From Prevotellaceae bacterium (lineage in GTDB: Bacteria > Bacteroidota > Bacteroidia > Bacteroidales > Bacteroidaceae): a DNA stretch of 43,444 nucleotides. The notes beneath the pieces were generated by a model. The model had not been told where the DNA came from and did not search any database. It saw only the letters and a list, made by a program, of their open reading frames with translations. Both the position numbers and the translations under genes were made by a program. Positions within the stretch are counted from its first letter, which is position 1. Each line of letters opens with the position of its first letter. Below, piece after piece: positions 36,284 through 43,283 of this stretch. The stretch covers positions 1-43,444 of the forward strand of contig JAQXRI010000011.1 of assembly GCA_029218445.1 (NCBI GenBank). The letters run 5' to 3'.

Positions 36284-37204
36284 ATGGAACTCAAAGAACG
36301 CGAACGTAAAATCTACCGCGTAACACTCGCCGGAAGCATCATCAACATGGTGCTCCTGGCGTTTAAGTTTATTGCAGGAATACTGGGTGGCTCGGCGGCA
36401 ATGATTGCCGATGCCGTACACTCACTGTCTGACTTCCTCACCGACATTGTCGTAGTGGTGTTTGTGCGCATCAGCTCCAAGCCTAAGGACATGCACCACG
36501 AATACGGACACGGAAAATACGAAACCCTCGCCACGTCGCTCGTCGGAATGGCACTGCTGGCCGTGGGCGTAATGATATGCTACAACGGCATCGACAGCAT
36601 TACCCACGCCATAAAAGGGCTACAACTGCCACAGCCCGGAATGATAGCCTTCGTGGCGGCCTTAGTGAGCATAGCACTGAAGGAATGGGCCTACCAGTTT
36701 ACGGCACGCGTGGGCCGACAGGTCGATTCGCCCGCCGTCGTGGCCAACGCATGGCACCACCGCAGCGACTCGCTCTCGTCGATAGGCACTGCAGCAGGCG
36801 TGGGAGGAGCCATCGTGCTGGGCAGCAGTTGGGCGGTGCTCGACCCCATTGCAGCCGTCGTGGTCAGCATATTCATTATAAAGACGGCCTTAATGCTGCT
36901 GCGGCAGTCGGCCAACGAACTGCTTGAAAGGAGCCTGCCACAGGAAATAGAGCAGGAAATAACGAAAATAGTCAACCAGGAACCCACTGCCGGCGAACTG
37001 CACAACCTGCGCACACGACGCATAGGAAGCAACATAGCCATGGAGATGCACGTGAGGATGCCAGGCAACATAACACTGTACGAGTCACACCAGCACGCCA
37101 CAAACATCGAAAAACGGCTGCGCGAACGGTTCGGCAGCAACACCCACATTGGCATACATGTCGAGCCACTGAAAATAGGCGGTCACTATGTTGACCCTAA
37201 ATGA
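36284..37204 (+). CDS. Cation diffusion facilitator (CDF) metal transporter
   Basis: 306-residue inner-membrane proton/metal antiporter. Six spans fill residues about 12-205. Metal-site motifs are ADAVHSLSDFLTD in span 2 and NAWHHRSDSLSSIG in span 5. The C-terminal cytoplasmic dimer domain (about 210-300) includes ELHNLRTRRIGSNIAMEMHVRMP and THIGIHVEPL. Zn, Fe or Mn are the family's usual substrates; a rubredoxin gene 5 nt upstream makes iron a mild possibility. Confidence 0.92.
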   Translation: MELKERERKIYRVTLAGSIINMVLLAFKFIAGILGGSAAMIADAVHSLSDFLTDIVVVVFVRISSKPKDMHHEYGHGKYETLATSLVGMALLAVGVMICYNGIDSITHAIKGLQLPQPGMIAFVAALVSIALKEWAYQFTARVGRQVDSPAVVANAWHHRSDSLSSIGTAAGVGGAIVLGSSWAVLDPIAAVVVSIFIIKTALMLLRQSANELLERSLPQEIEQEITKIVNQEPTAGELHNLRTRRIGSNIAMEMHVRMPGNITLYESHQHATNIEKRLRERFGSNTHIGIHVEPLKIGGHYVDPK

Positions 37205-37237
37205 CAATACATCTTTTTTTTTTCTTACATCATACAC

Positions 37238-38230
37238 ATGAACATTCTTATAACAGGAGCCACGGGATTCATCGGAAGTTTCATTGTTGAAGAGGCACTG
37301 CGCCGAGGCATGAACGTTTGGGTGGCCATAAGGTCGTCAAGCAGCCTAAAATATCTCGACAACCGACACATAAACTTCCTCACCCTCGACTTCGACGACA
37401 CCACGCAAATGGCAAACGCCATGAAAGGCCTGTCGTTCGACTATGTAATACATGCAGCAGGCATAACCAAAAGCATCCACGCCAGCGACTTCCACAGGGT
37501 GAACACCGAAGGCACGCGCCACTTCGTCGAAGCACTGCTCGCACTGCACATGCCGCTGAAGCGCTTCGTCTATCTCAGCAGCCTCAGCATCTGCGGCGCC
37601 GTATGCGAAAGCAGGCCATACAAAGCCATCAACGAAGACACCGTGCCACAGCCCAACACCGAATACGGCAGAAGCAAGCTCGCCGCCGAGCAATACCTTG
37701 CCACGGTAAAAGGACTGCCGTACATAATACTCCGACCTACCGGCGTATATGGCCCGCGTGAGCACGACTATTTCTTGATGGCAAAAAGCATACGCCAGCA
37801 CATCGACTTCGCCGTAGGCTTCAAGCCCCAAGTCATCACGTTCATCTATGTGCTCGACGTTGTGCAGGCCGTTTTCCTGGCTCTCGACCACGGCCACGTA
37901 GGACAAGCATACATCATCAGCGACGGAAAAGAATACGACTCGCGCACTTTCAGCGACCTCATACGCCGCGAACTGGGCAACCCCTGGCTGCTGCGCATCA
38001 AAGCGCCTATATGGCTGCTGCGCGTCATAACCTTCTTTGGAGAATACATCGCACGCACCACAGGCACCATCTCGGCACTCAACAACGACAAGTACAACAT
38101 CCTGCGCCAACGCAACTGGAAATGCGACATCAGCCGCGCCTGCGGCGAACTCGGCTTCCGTCCGCAGTACGACCTCCAACGCGGCGTCAAACTCACCATG
38201 AAATGGTATATCGAAAACAAATGGCTATGA
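37238..38230 (+). CDS. NAD-dependent epimerase/dehydratase (extended SDR)
   Basis: 330 residues. The Rossmann motif GATGFIG lies at 7-13, followed by FDYVIHAAGITKS, SSLSICG (catalytic Ser region), the YGRSK catalytic Tyr-Lys pair near 145, and ILRPTGVYGPRE. It belongs to the extended short-chain dehydrogenase family, which includes sugar epimerases and the 3-ketosphinganine reductase reported from Bacteroides thetaiotaomicron. The last codons overlap the next gene's ATG (ATGA), tying it to the PAP2 protein. The exact substrate is open. Confidence 0.85.
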   Translation: MNILITGATGFIGSFIVEEALRRGMNVWVAIRSSSSLKYLDNRHINFLTLDFDDTTQMANAMKGLSFDYVIHAAGITKSIHASDFHRVNTEGTRHFVEALLALHMPLKRFVYLSSLSICGAVCESRPYKAINEDTVPQPNTEYGRSKLAAEQYLATVKGLPYIILRPTGVYGPREHDYFLMAKSIRQHIDFAVGFKPQVITFIYVLDVVQAVFLALDHGHVGQAYIISDGKEYDSRTFSDLIRRELGNPWLLRIKAPIWLLRVITFFGEYIARTTGTISALNNDKYNILRQRNWKCDISRACGELGFRPQYDLQRGVKLTMKWYIENKWL

Positions 38231-39186
38231 CAATAAAAACCTTATTCGCAAAAGAAAGCAATCCACGTCGCGGACTGCTTACCGTGGAAAAGCTGGCCAT
38301 GGGCTATCTCCTGCTAACCCTCCTGCTGATGCTTTTCACCTACACCAAGCTGCACAACCCCGAATCAATGCTCTTCGGACGCGTCAGGATAGTGGCCATG
38401 ACATTTGCCCTGTGGCTCGTTTACCGCATGCACCCCTGCCGACTCACACGCTTTGCTCGCATAGGAGCACAAATGGCGCTGCTGTCGTGGTGGTATCCCG
38501 ACACCTACGAGTTCAACAGGATGTTTCCCAACCTCGACCACATCTTCGCCACATGGGAGCAACAGCTGTTCGGCTTTCAGCCCTCGCTCGTGTTCTATAC
38601 CGCCTTCAGCCATCCCGTCGTGAGCGAACTCATGGACCTTGGCTACGCCTCCTACTTCCCCATGATAGCCATCGTCACCCTCTATCATTTCTTTTGGAAA
38701 TACGAAGAGTTCAACAGAGCCACATTCGTCATCATGGCCTCGTTCTTCACCTATTATATATTATATATAGCCATTCCCGTCGCCGGACCACAATACTATT
38801 ACCACGCCGTAGGCCTCGACGCCATAGCCCACGGCACGTTCCCCAACGTCGCCGACTGGTTTGCCACCCACCAGGAGTCGCTCCCCAGTCCCGGCTGCAC
38901 CGACGGCTTCTTCCACCAAATGGTAGTCAACGCCCACAACGCCGGCGAACGCCCCACGGCAGCCTTTCCCAGCAGCCACGTAGGCGTAAGCACCATCCTC
39001 ATGCTGCTCGTATGGCATGCAGGCAACCGCCGCCTGCTGCTGTTTCTCGCCCCCTTCTACGTCCTTCTTTGCCTGTCCACGGTGTATATATATGCCCACT
39101 ACGCAATCGACGTTTTGGGAGGTTGGATTTCAGCAATTATGTTCTTCTACGCTTTTTACTACCTTTATCCTTACGTAAAAGACTGA
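38227..39186 (+). CDS. PAP2/Aur1-like membrane phosphotransferase
   Basis: 319-residue multispan protein. The two active-site motifs are in AFPSSHVGVST (C2) and YAHYAIDVLGGW (C3, HxxxDxxxG). The long loop with GPQYYYHAVG and PSPGCTDGFFHQMVVNAHNAGERPTAAFPSSH recalls Aur1/inositol-phosphoceramide-synthase-like members of the PAP2 superfamily. Start ATG 38227 overlaps the epimerase stop; an ATG two codons upstream is equally in frame. With the SDR gene it may form a lipid head-group or ceramide module (inference). Last gene of the six-gene operon. Confidence 0.85.
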   Translation: MTIKTLFAKESNPRRGLLTVEKLAMGYLLLTLLLMLFTYTKLHNPESMLFGRVRIVAMTFALWLVYRMHPCRLTRFARIGAQMALLSWWYPDTYEFNRMFPNLDHIFATWEQQLFGFQPSLVFYTAFSHPVVSELMDLGYASYFPMIAIVTLYHFFWKYEEFNRATFVIMASFFTYYILYIAIPVAGPQYYYHAVGLDAIAHGTFPNVADWFATHQESLPSPGCTDGFFHQMVVNAHNAGERPTAAFPSSHVGVSTILMLLVWHAGNRRLLLFLAPFYVLLCLSTVYIYAHYAIDVLGGWISAIMFFYAFYYLYPYVKD

Positions 39187-39335
39187 TTTACAAGGCATTT
39201 AAGACATTTTTAGAACAAAAAACATGCACAAACCCCACTACTGTGTGCGAACACAATATATTGATATGTATCAAAATAAAAAGGAAAAAATGCAAAAACC
39301 AATCCAAAAATGATACAACATTGCGAAAAACGTCG
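39187..39335. other. Gene-free spacer with two small palindromes
   Basis: AT-rich. Holds a TGTGT/ACACA stem with GCGA tetraloop (39242-39255) and the palindrome TTGATA-TG-TATCAA (39261-39274), about 60 nt upstream of the promoter at 39336. The first may mark the operon's 3' end, the second a protein site. No open frame or terminator U tract is seen. Confidence 0.4.
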
Positions 39336-39343
39336 TACCTTTG
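39336..39343 (+). promoter_or_regulatory. -7 element of a probable ncRNA
   Basis: TACCTTTG followed by C, a clear match to TAnnTTTG. The -33 region is imperfect. Transcription should start near 39350. Confidence 0.65.
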
Positions 39344-39349
39344 CATCGT

Positions 39350-39614
39350 CAAAAGACAAAAGGTATTAAGCCAAAAAGGTAAAGATTAGTATAAAGGACA
39401 TTGGATTTGATTTTTAGTTATAGAGGTTATTTAGGTAATAAGATTGATTTGTTTCGTTTGATAGGTTAGTTATTTAGTTTTTAGTTAGGTAATAGGTTAG
39501 TATTTTAGGTAACGCAAAAAAGAGTCGTGAGACTGTAGATTTGCAAACAAAAGAATTAGTTTTCTCAATACAGCCTGGCAGCGGTGACGTTGTCAGGCTG
39601 TGTTGCATTTTTTT
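39350..39614 (+). ncRNA. Probable stand-alone non-coding RNA, about 265 nt
   Basis: Bounded by a -7 element at 39336-39343 and a strong intrinsic terminator at 39566-39614. The whole stretch contains no ATG and is poor in C. The octamer TTAGGTAA occurs three times (39431, 39485, 39505), amid many TTAG words. A Bacteroidales 6S-like RNA (the Bacteroidales-1 motif) is one possibility; a leader of a lost RNA-binding or cold-shock-type gene is another. I could not fold it into a convincing 6S rod by eye, so identity is open. Confidence 0.6.
39566..39614 (+). terminator. Intrinsic terminator of the 39350 transcript
   Basis: CAATACAGCCTGGCA (39566-39580) pairs with TGTCAGGCTGTGTTG (39591-39605) in a 15-bp stem with two G-U pairs, a 10-nt loop, then CA and seven T (39608-39614). 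Confidence 0.9.
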
Positions 39615-39625
39615 AAGCAAAAAAA

Positions 39626-39657
39626 TTTGGTGGAATGAAAAGAAATGGCTATCTTTG
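39626..39657 (+). promoter_or_regulatory. Promoter of the greA leader
   Basis: TTTG (39626-39629), a 20-nt spacer, then TATCTTTG (39650-39657). Start near 39664, leaving a leader of about 137 nt before greA. Confidence 0.82.
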
Positions 39658-39696
39658 CACCCGAAAACGTGTAGAGACACAAAAATACGATAAAGG

Positions 39697-39732
39697 ATTC
39701 CGACATCAAGGATGTCGGAATTCTATTTTTTT
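39697..39732 (+). terminator. Terminator/attenuator in the greA leader
   Basis: ATTCCGACATC (39697-39707), loop AAG, GATGTCGGAAT (39711-39721), then TCTA and seven T (39726-39732): a near-ideal intrinsic terminator between the only visible promoter and greA. AGAGACACAAAAA upstream (39673-39685) is largely complementary to TTTTTTTCGTGTCACTCT after the stem, so an alternative or extended fold is possible. Either a ~65-nt small RNA ends here or greA depends on read-through. Confidence 0.82.
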
Positions 39733-39800
39733 CGTGTCACTCTCCAATATGATTTTTTATTCAAGCAATTGTTTAACCCTAAAAAATAATAACATCAATT

Positions 39801-40271
39801 ATGGCTTATATGTCGCAAGAAGGCTACGATAACATGGTGGCCGAACTAAAACGTTTGGAAAGTATTGAGCGTCCTAAAGCGTCAGCAGCTATAGCAGAAG
39901 CCCGCGACAAGGGCGACCTCAGTGAAAATTCCGAGTACGATGCTGCCAAAGAAGCACAGGCACATCTCGAAGACAAGATAAACAAGCTCAAACTGGCCAT
40001 AAGCGAGGCGAAAATAATTGACACTTCACGCCTCAGCAACGACATCGTACAGATTCTGTCGAAGGTCGAGATGACCAACCTTGCCAACAAGGCAAAAATG
40101 AGCTATACCATCGTAAGCGAAAACGAAGCAAACCTGCGCGAAGGCAAAATATCCATAAAAACCCCCATCGCACAAGGGCTGCTCGGAAAAAAGGTTGGCG
40201 ACGAAGTGGAAATAAAAATTCCACGCGGCACCATCAAGCTCCGTATTGACAATATCAGCATCGTAGGATAA
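39801..40271 (+). CDS. greA: Transcription elongation factor GreA
   Basis: 156 residues. It rescues backtracked RNA polymerase by stimulating transcript cleavage. The N-terminal coiled coil carries the acidic tip ARDKGDLSENSEYDAAKEAQ near 33-52, and the C-terminal FKBP-like domain has SIKTPIAQGLLGKKVGDEVEIKIPRGTIKLRI. It precedes the HIT gene by 21 nt; both are read through the leader terminator at 39697. Confidence 0.96.
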   Translation: MAYMSQEGYDNMVAELKRLESIERPKASAAIAEARDKGDLSENSEYDAAKEAQAHLEDKINKLKLAISEAKIIDTSRLSNDIVQILSKVEMTNLANKAKMSYTIVSENEANLREGKISIKTPIAQGLLGKKVGDEVEIKIPRGTIKLRIDNISIVG

Positions 40272-40292
40272 GAAACTCAACATTCTAACGTT

Positions 40293-40682
40293 ATGGATAT
40301 TTTTTCAAAAATAGCAGCAGGAGAGATTCCAAGCTACAAATGTGCCGAGAACGACAAGTTCTACGCATTCCTTGACATCAACCCCGTGGCAAAAGGCCAC
40401 ACTCTCGTCATACCACGACGTGAGGTTGACTACATCTTTGACATGGACGACAGCGAGCTGGCTGAATATCAGGTATTTGCCAAGAAAGTGGCAACAGCCT
40501 TGAAGAAAGCCTTCCCATGCCGCAAAGTGGCTCAAGTGGTACTCGGACTTGAAGTGCCCCACGCCCACATCCACCTCATACCCATGAACTCAGAAGCCGA
40601 CGTCGATTTCAGAAAAGAAAAGCTGAAACTCACCGACGAAGAATTCAAGCAGATTGCAGAAGCAATAAGAAAGAATATTTAG
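40293..40682 (+). CDS. HIT-family nucleotide-binding protein
   Basis: 129 residues of the histidine-triad superfamily, which hydrolyse AMP-linked substrates such as adenosine phosphoramidates. MDIFSKIAAGEIPSYKCAENDKFYAFLDINPVAKGHTLVIPRR is typical of the N-terminal half, and the active-site triad is VPHAHIHLIP near 87-96. The stop TAG (40680-40682) is the first TAG of the heptamer array that follows. Confidence 0.93.
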   Translation: MDIFSKIAAGEIPSYKCAENDKFYAFLDINPVAKGHTLVIPRREVDYIFDMDDSELAEYQVFAKKVATALKKAFPCRKVAQVVLGLEVPHAHIHLIPMNSEADVDFRKEKLKLTDEEFKQIAEAIRKNI

Positions 40683-40828
40683 AGGGGAGAAGGTAGAGGG
40701 TAGAGGGTAGAGAAATGCTTGGCGGTGGAGGACTGGGAGGAGGATGTCCCGCCGATAAACATTTCTCTACCCTCTACCTTCTACCCTCTACCCTCTACCT
40801 TCTACCCTCTAAAATACTCTACCCTCTA
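40680..40828. repeat. Inverted tandem heptamer array, TAGAGGG type
   Basis: Plus-strand units at 40680-40714 are TAGAGGG, GAGAAGG, TAGAGGG, TAGAGGG, TAGAGAA. Minus-strand units at 40763-40811 are seven heptamers alternating TAGAGGG and TAGAAGG and ending inward with TAGAGAA. A degenerate part reaches 40828. Both arms end inward in TAGAGAAATG. The loop holds a second GGCGG/CCGCC stem (40721-40725 and 40749-40753). The first TAG is the HIT stop and the last minus-strand TAG (40826-40828) is the manC stop. Plus-strand TAGs at 40680, 40694, 40701 and 40708 cover all frames. Confidence 0.92.
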
Positions 40829-41917
40829 TACAAACTCCTCCCCATATTTTAGCTGAATTTCATTGACATATTTCCTCATCAGCCCAGAGGTGTCGCCTTT
40901 CTTGCAAACAAGCAGCACATTGTCGTGTTCGGCCACGATAAATCCCTCCAAGCCATTCAGCACTGCCAATTTGCCCTTTGGCAACTTAACCACGTTGCCC
41001 TTGCAGTTTTCCAATATTGCATTCGAGTCGATCACCACATTGTCGTCGTTGCCACGCCTCAAACACTCATATATTGAATGCCATGTTCCAAGGTCGGCCC
41101 ATCCGAAGTAGCACTTCATCACACACACATTGTCAAGCCGCTCAAGCACGCCGTAGTCAATCGATAGATTCGGGAACGACGAATAATACACCTCGACAAA
41201 CTTCTCCAGATTCTCCACCGACAGCTCATTGCGCGTGTAGCAATCCTTCAACAACGACTCCACCTCAGGATACATCTTCTCACAACATACCAAGAAGTTG
41301 TTGACATTGGTAAGAAACATGCCGGTATTCCAATAAAACTCGCCACTATCCACAAACACCTGCGCAAACTCACGCTCAGGCTTCTCGGTAAACGACCTTA
41401 CGGTAAACACATCCTTTGTCTCGGTGGCGTCGCCCAGCTGAATATATCCATATCCCGGCTCAGGCCTCGTAGGCTTCACGCCCATTGTCAGCACAATGTC
41501 ACGCTCTCCCACCAGCTCCAAACCTTTGTTTACGCTATCCTCAAAGGCCTGCTCGTTAAGCACAAACAAGTCCGACGGCGACACAATCACCCTGGCATTC
41601 ATGTTGCGCCTTGCAATTTTCATAATGCCCCAAGCCACGCTCGGCGCAGTGTTTCTGTTCACAGGCTCAACCACAATGTTGGCCTCGTCGATGTCAGGCA
41701 GCTGCTGCCTCACCAAGTCGGCATAATCAATGTTTGTAGTAACAAAAACATTCTCTTTTGGCATTATCTTGACAAACCTTTCGAAAATATCCTGCAGCTG
41801 TGTTTTTCCTACACCAAAGAAGTCGATAAACTGCTTAGGCTTATTCTCACGACTGCAAGGCCAAAGCCTCCGTCCCTTTCCTCCTGCAAGTATTATACAA
41901 TAGTTGTTAGCATTCAT
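40826..41917 (-). CDS. manC: Mannose-1-phosphate guanylyltransferase
   Basis: 363-residue nucleotidyltransferase making GDP-mannose for surface glycans. The GTP-binding signature LAGGKGRRLWPCSRENKPKQF lies at 10-30. Further motifs are VEPVNRNTAPSVAWG, SPSDLFV, FTEKPE and YFGWADLGTW. It has the catalytic domain only, without the isomerase domain of bifunctional enzymes. Convergent with the HIT gene across the heptamer array, which supplies its TAG stop. Upstream, TATCTTAG near 41960 is a weak -7 candidate. Confidence 0.93.
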   Translation of the reverse strand: MNANNYCIILAGGKGRRLWPCSRENKPKQFIDFFGVGKTQLQDIFERFVKIMPKENVFVTTNIDYADLVRQQLPDIDEANIVVEPVNRNTAPSVAWGIMKIARRNMNARVIVSPSDLFVLNEQAFEDSVNKGLELVGERDIVLTMGVKPTRPEPGYGYIQLGDATETKDVFTVRSFTEKPEREFAQVFVDSGEFYWNTGMFLTNVNNFLVCCEKMYPEVESLLKDCYTRNELSVENLEKFVEVYYSSFPNLSIDYGVLERLDNVCVMKCYFGWADLGTWHSIYECLRRGNDDNVVIDSNAILENCKGNVVKLPKGKLAVLNGLEGFIVAEHDNVLLVCKKGDTSGLMRKYVNEIQLKYGEEFV

Positions 41918-42014
41918 AATAAGTCATTTTTTAAAGTTAAACTTAAATTCGCCCACTAAGATACGCAAAAATATTGAATAATCCATTATATTTTTAATTT
42001 TTTTAGCTGAAAAG

Positions 42015-42046
42015 TTTGCAAGTTCACAAAATTATATGTAACTTTG
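42015..42046 (+). promoter_or_regulatory. Promoter of tRNA-Leu
   Basis: TTTG (42015-42018), a 20-nt spacer, then TAACTTTG (42039-42046), identical in the -7 part to the tRNA-Arg promoter. Confidence 0.85.
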
Positions 42047-42058
42047 CACCCGCAAACA

Positions 42059-42140
42059 GCCCAGATGGCGGAATCGGTAGACGCGCTGGTCTCAAACACC
42101 AGTGGAGCAATCCGTGCCGGTTCGACCCCGGCTCTGGGTA
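42059..42140 (+). tRNA. tRNA-Leu, anticodon CAA
   Basis: An 82-nt cloverleaf with long variable arm. The acceptor pairs GCCCAGA (42059-42065) with TCTGGGT (42133-42139), with a G-U first pair. The anticodon stem CTGGT/ACCAG encloses CTCAAAC, giving CAA (reads TTG). The T arm is GCCGG-TTCGACC-CCGGC and the discriminator is A. CCA is not encoded. Confidence 0.95.
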
Positions 42141-42147
42141 CGCAATA

Positions 42148-42192
42148 GCAAAGGTGCTGCAAGATATTTCCTGCGGCACCTTTGCTTTTTTT
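42148..42192 (+). terminator. Terminator of tRNA-Leu
   Basis: GCAAAGGTGC (42148-42157) pairs with GCACCTTTGC (42176-42185), a perfect 10-bp stem, followed at once by seven T. Confidence 0.9.
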
Positions 42193-42298
42193 AATTGTCT
42201 AACCCGTTAAAACCGCCCCTACTCGGCGGGTAATTCGTTGAATTTTGGCTTGCGGCAATGGTTATCGGCATCGTGAAGTGGGTCGAGACGAGTGAAAT

Positions 42299-42724
42299 TC
42301 AGGTAGAATAGGCCGATTCTACACGAAATTCAGTCGTTTCGAGCGTGATTTTGCTCTCTTTTATACCGAAAATAAACCGTGTTGCAAGCGTGGTTTCGGG
42401 GCATTTTGTATGCGAAATGGGGTCGAAAACGAGGTCTCGACGGTAGAAAAAGGCCGAGTCGGCGGTGAAATCTACGGTCATGCCCTGCCATGCGGCGTTG
42501 ACTTCAACGTCGCCTTCGGTGTAGCCGAGCTTCGCAATGTGCCAACTCGAACCGGGCAAAAGCCGCCTCAACTCTACTTCGGCCGTTGGGGCTTTTGACT
42601 GTAATATTGGGAGGTCGTCTTTTCCGCAAGCGCAGAAAAGCAGGATGGAAAGGGCAGCAAGCAGGAGGCTTACCGCTCCCTTAGAAATTTGCTGATAGGG
42701 GGGGGGTAATACGTTGAGATTCAA
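42299..42724 (-). CDS. Small lipoprotein of unknown function behind a C9 tract (possible phase-variable frame)
   Basis: Open frame of 141 codons. A hydrophobic stretch (AVSLLLAALSILLF) ends at CAC-G, so Cys33 is probably lipidated. It is followed by GKDDL, resembling the K-(D/E)2 surface-export signal of some Bacteroidetes lipoproteins. The rest, about 108 residues, is unfamiliar, with a predicted beta character. The frame has no ATG; its only early start is a TTG at 42722-42724. A better placed ATG (42779) lies 15-20 nt after a good promoter but in another frame. Nine C (42698-42706) lie between them, and eight or eleven would join the frames. It could be a switched-off gene, a sequencing error, or a TTG start. 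Confidence 0.6.
   Translation of the reverse strand: MNLNVLPPPYQQISKGAVSLLLAALSILLFCACGKDDLPILQSKAPTAEVELRRLLPGSSWHIAKLGYTEGDVEVNAAWQGMTVDFTADSAFFYRRDLVFDPISHTKCPETTLATRFIFGIKESKITLETTEFRVESAYST
42698..42706 (-). repeat. C9 homopolymer in the lipoprotein 5' region
   Basis: Nine consecutive C on the coding (minus) strand between the promoter-proximal ATG at 42779 and the signal-peptide codons. The ATG frame reads through the tract and stops at TAA eight codons after it begins; loss of one C or gain of two would fuse it to the lipoprotein. Confidence 0.85.
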
Positions 42725-42801
42725 GTAGTTGCACTGATTCTCGTTGCTCTAAAAGATGTATTTTCGGCATTGTAGTCATACGTGCAATAGTTTTTCTACT
42801 G

Positions 42802-42833
42802 CAAAAGTAGGAAATATTTTTTTATTGTGCAAC
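42802..42833 (-). promoter_or_regulatory. Promoter of the lipoprotein gene
   Basis: Minus-strand GTTG (42830-42833), a 20-nt spacer, then TACTTTTG (42802-42809). Start near 42795, about 15 nt before the ATG at 42779, which favours that ATG as the natural start. Confidence 0.7.
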
Positions 42834-42926
42834 AAAAAATGGGAAAATATCTTTTCTATCGGTGAATGCACCATTTTTTATGATTTTAAAAACAGTAAAA
42901 AAGCGCTGTAATTTTAGCTTTCATTT

Positions 42927-43117
42927 TTCAGTTTTCAGTTTTCAGTTTGATTTTTCATTCGCATGACACCCATTTTTTAATATTATATATCTATATATAC
43001 TTATATATATATATAATAAAATTTTTTCCCAAAAAATGGACATCAAAAACAAAACTGAAAACTGAAAACTGAGATGAAAAACGAAAAATCTCAGTTTTCA
43101 GTTTTCAGTTTTGTTTT
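42927..43117. repeat. Three facing CTGAAAA heptamer arrays
   Basis: Array A (42927-42960) has minus-strand CTGAAAA units. Array B is a perfect inverted pair: left arm 43046-43075 (three CTGAAAA-type units on the plus strand) and right arm 43088-43117, 30 bp each, around a 12-nt loop. The plus-strand TGAs at 43056, 43063 and 43070 hit each frame once. Between A and B lies an AT-only stretch (about 42976-43022) flanked by CCATTTTTT and AAAAAATGG, so A and the left arm of B can also pair over a long loop. Confidence 0.9.
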
Positions 43118-43244
43118 AAACCCATAACATAATTCCCATTAGCCAACTGAAGAAAATTTGCGCGCCAACTGACGCGCAAAATTTCTCCAACTGACGAAAC
43201 TTTGTCGGATAATTAGTTTGTTAAATAATCATAACCGACGGAAA
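43118..43244. promoter_or_regulatory. Iteron-like triplet of 22-bp units
   Basis: CCAACTGA occurs at 43143, 43165 and 43187, exactly 22 bp apart (about two helical turns). The 14-bp tails of units 1 and 2 are near reverse complements (GAAAATTTGCGCG against CGCGCAAAATTTC), and unit 3's tail resembles unit 1's. GTCGG (43204) and CCGAC (43235) form a further inverted pair. It is likely a cooperative protein-binding site upstream of the promoter at 43284. Confidence 0.6.
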
Positions 43245-43272
43245 TTATTTATGCAATTAATTGCATAAATAA
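43245..43272. promoter_or_regulatory. 28-bp perfect palindrome, putative operator
   Basis: Centred between 43258 and 43259, the arms TTATTTATGCAATT/AATTGCATAAATAA match without error. It ends 11 bp before the -7 element at 43284 and so covers the -33 region, which suits a dimeric repressor. Confidence 0.65.
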
Positions 43273-43283
43273 AAATTTTGTCG

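Noticed and set aside
36112..36294. Minus-strand open frame over the rubredoxin region
   Set aside because: The plus strand encodes a perfect 54-residue rubredoxin with both CxxC pairs.
37214..37223. T10 run upstream of the SDR gene as a phase-variation tract
   Set aside because: It is in the short intergenic gap, not in a frame or between promoter elements, so no switching mechanism is evident.
40680..40828. CRISPR-like array
   Set aside because: Units are 7 bp, contiguous without spacers, and inverted around a loop.
42976..43022. Promoter in the alternating AT stretch
   Set aside because: TATA-like words are inevitable in pure AT DNA; no TAnnTTTG element occurs there.
43118..43272. Replication origin with iterons
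   Set aside because: There is no replication initiator gene or DnaA box cluster in view; the context upstream of a promoter fits transcription control better.
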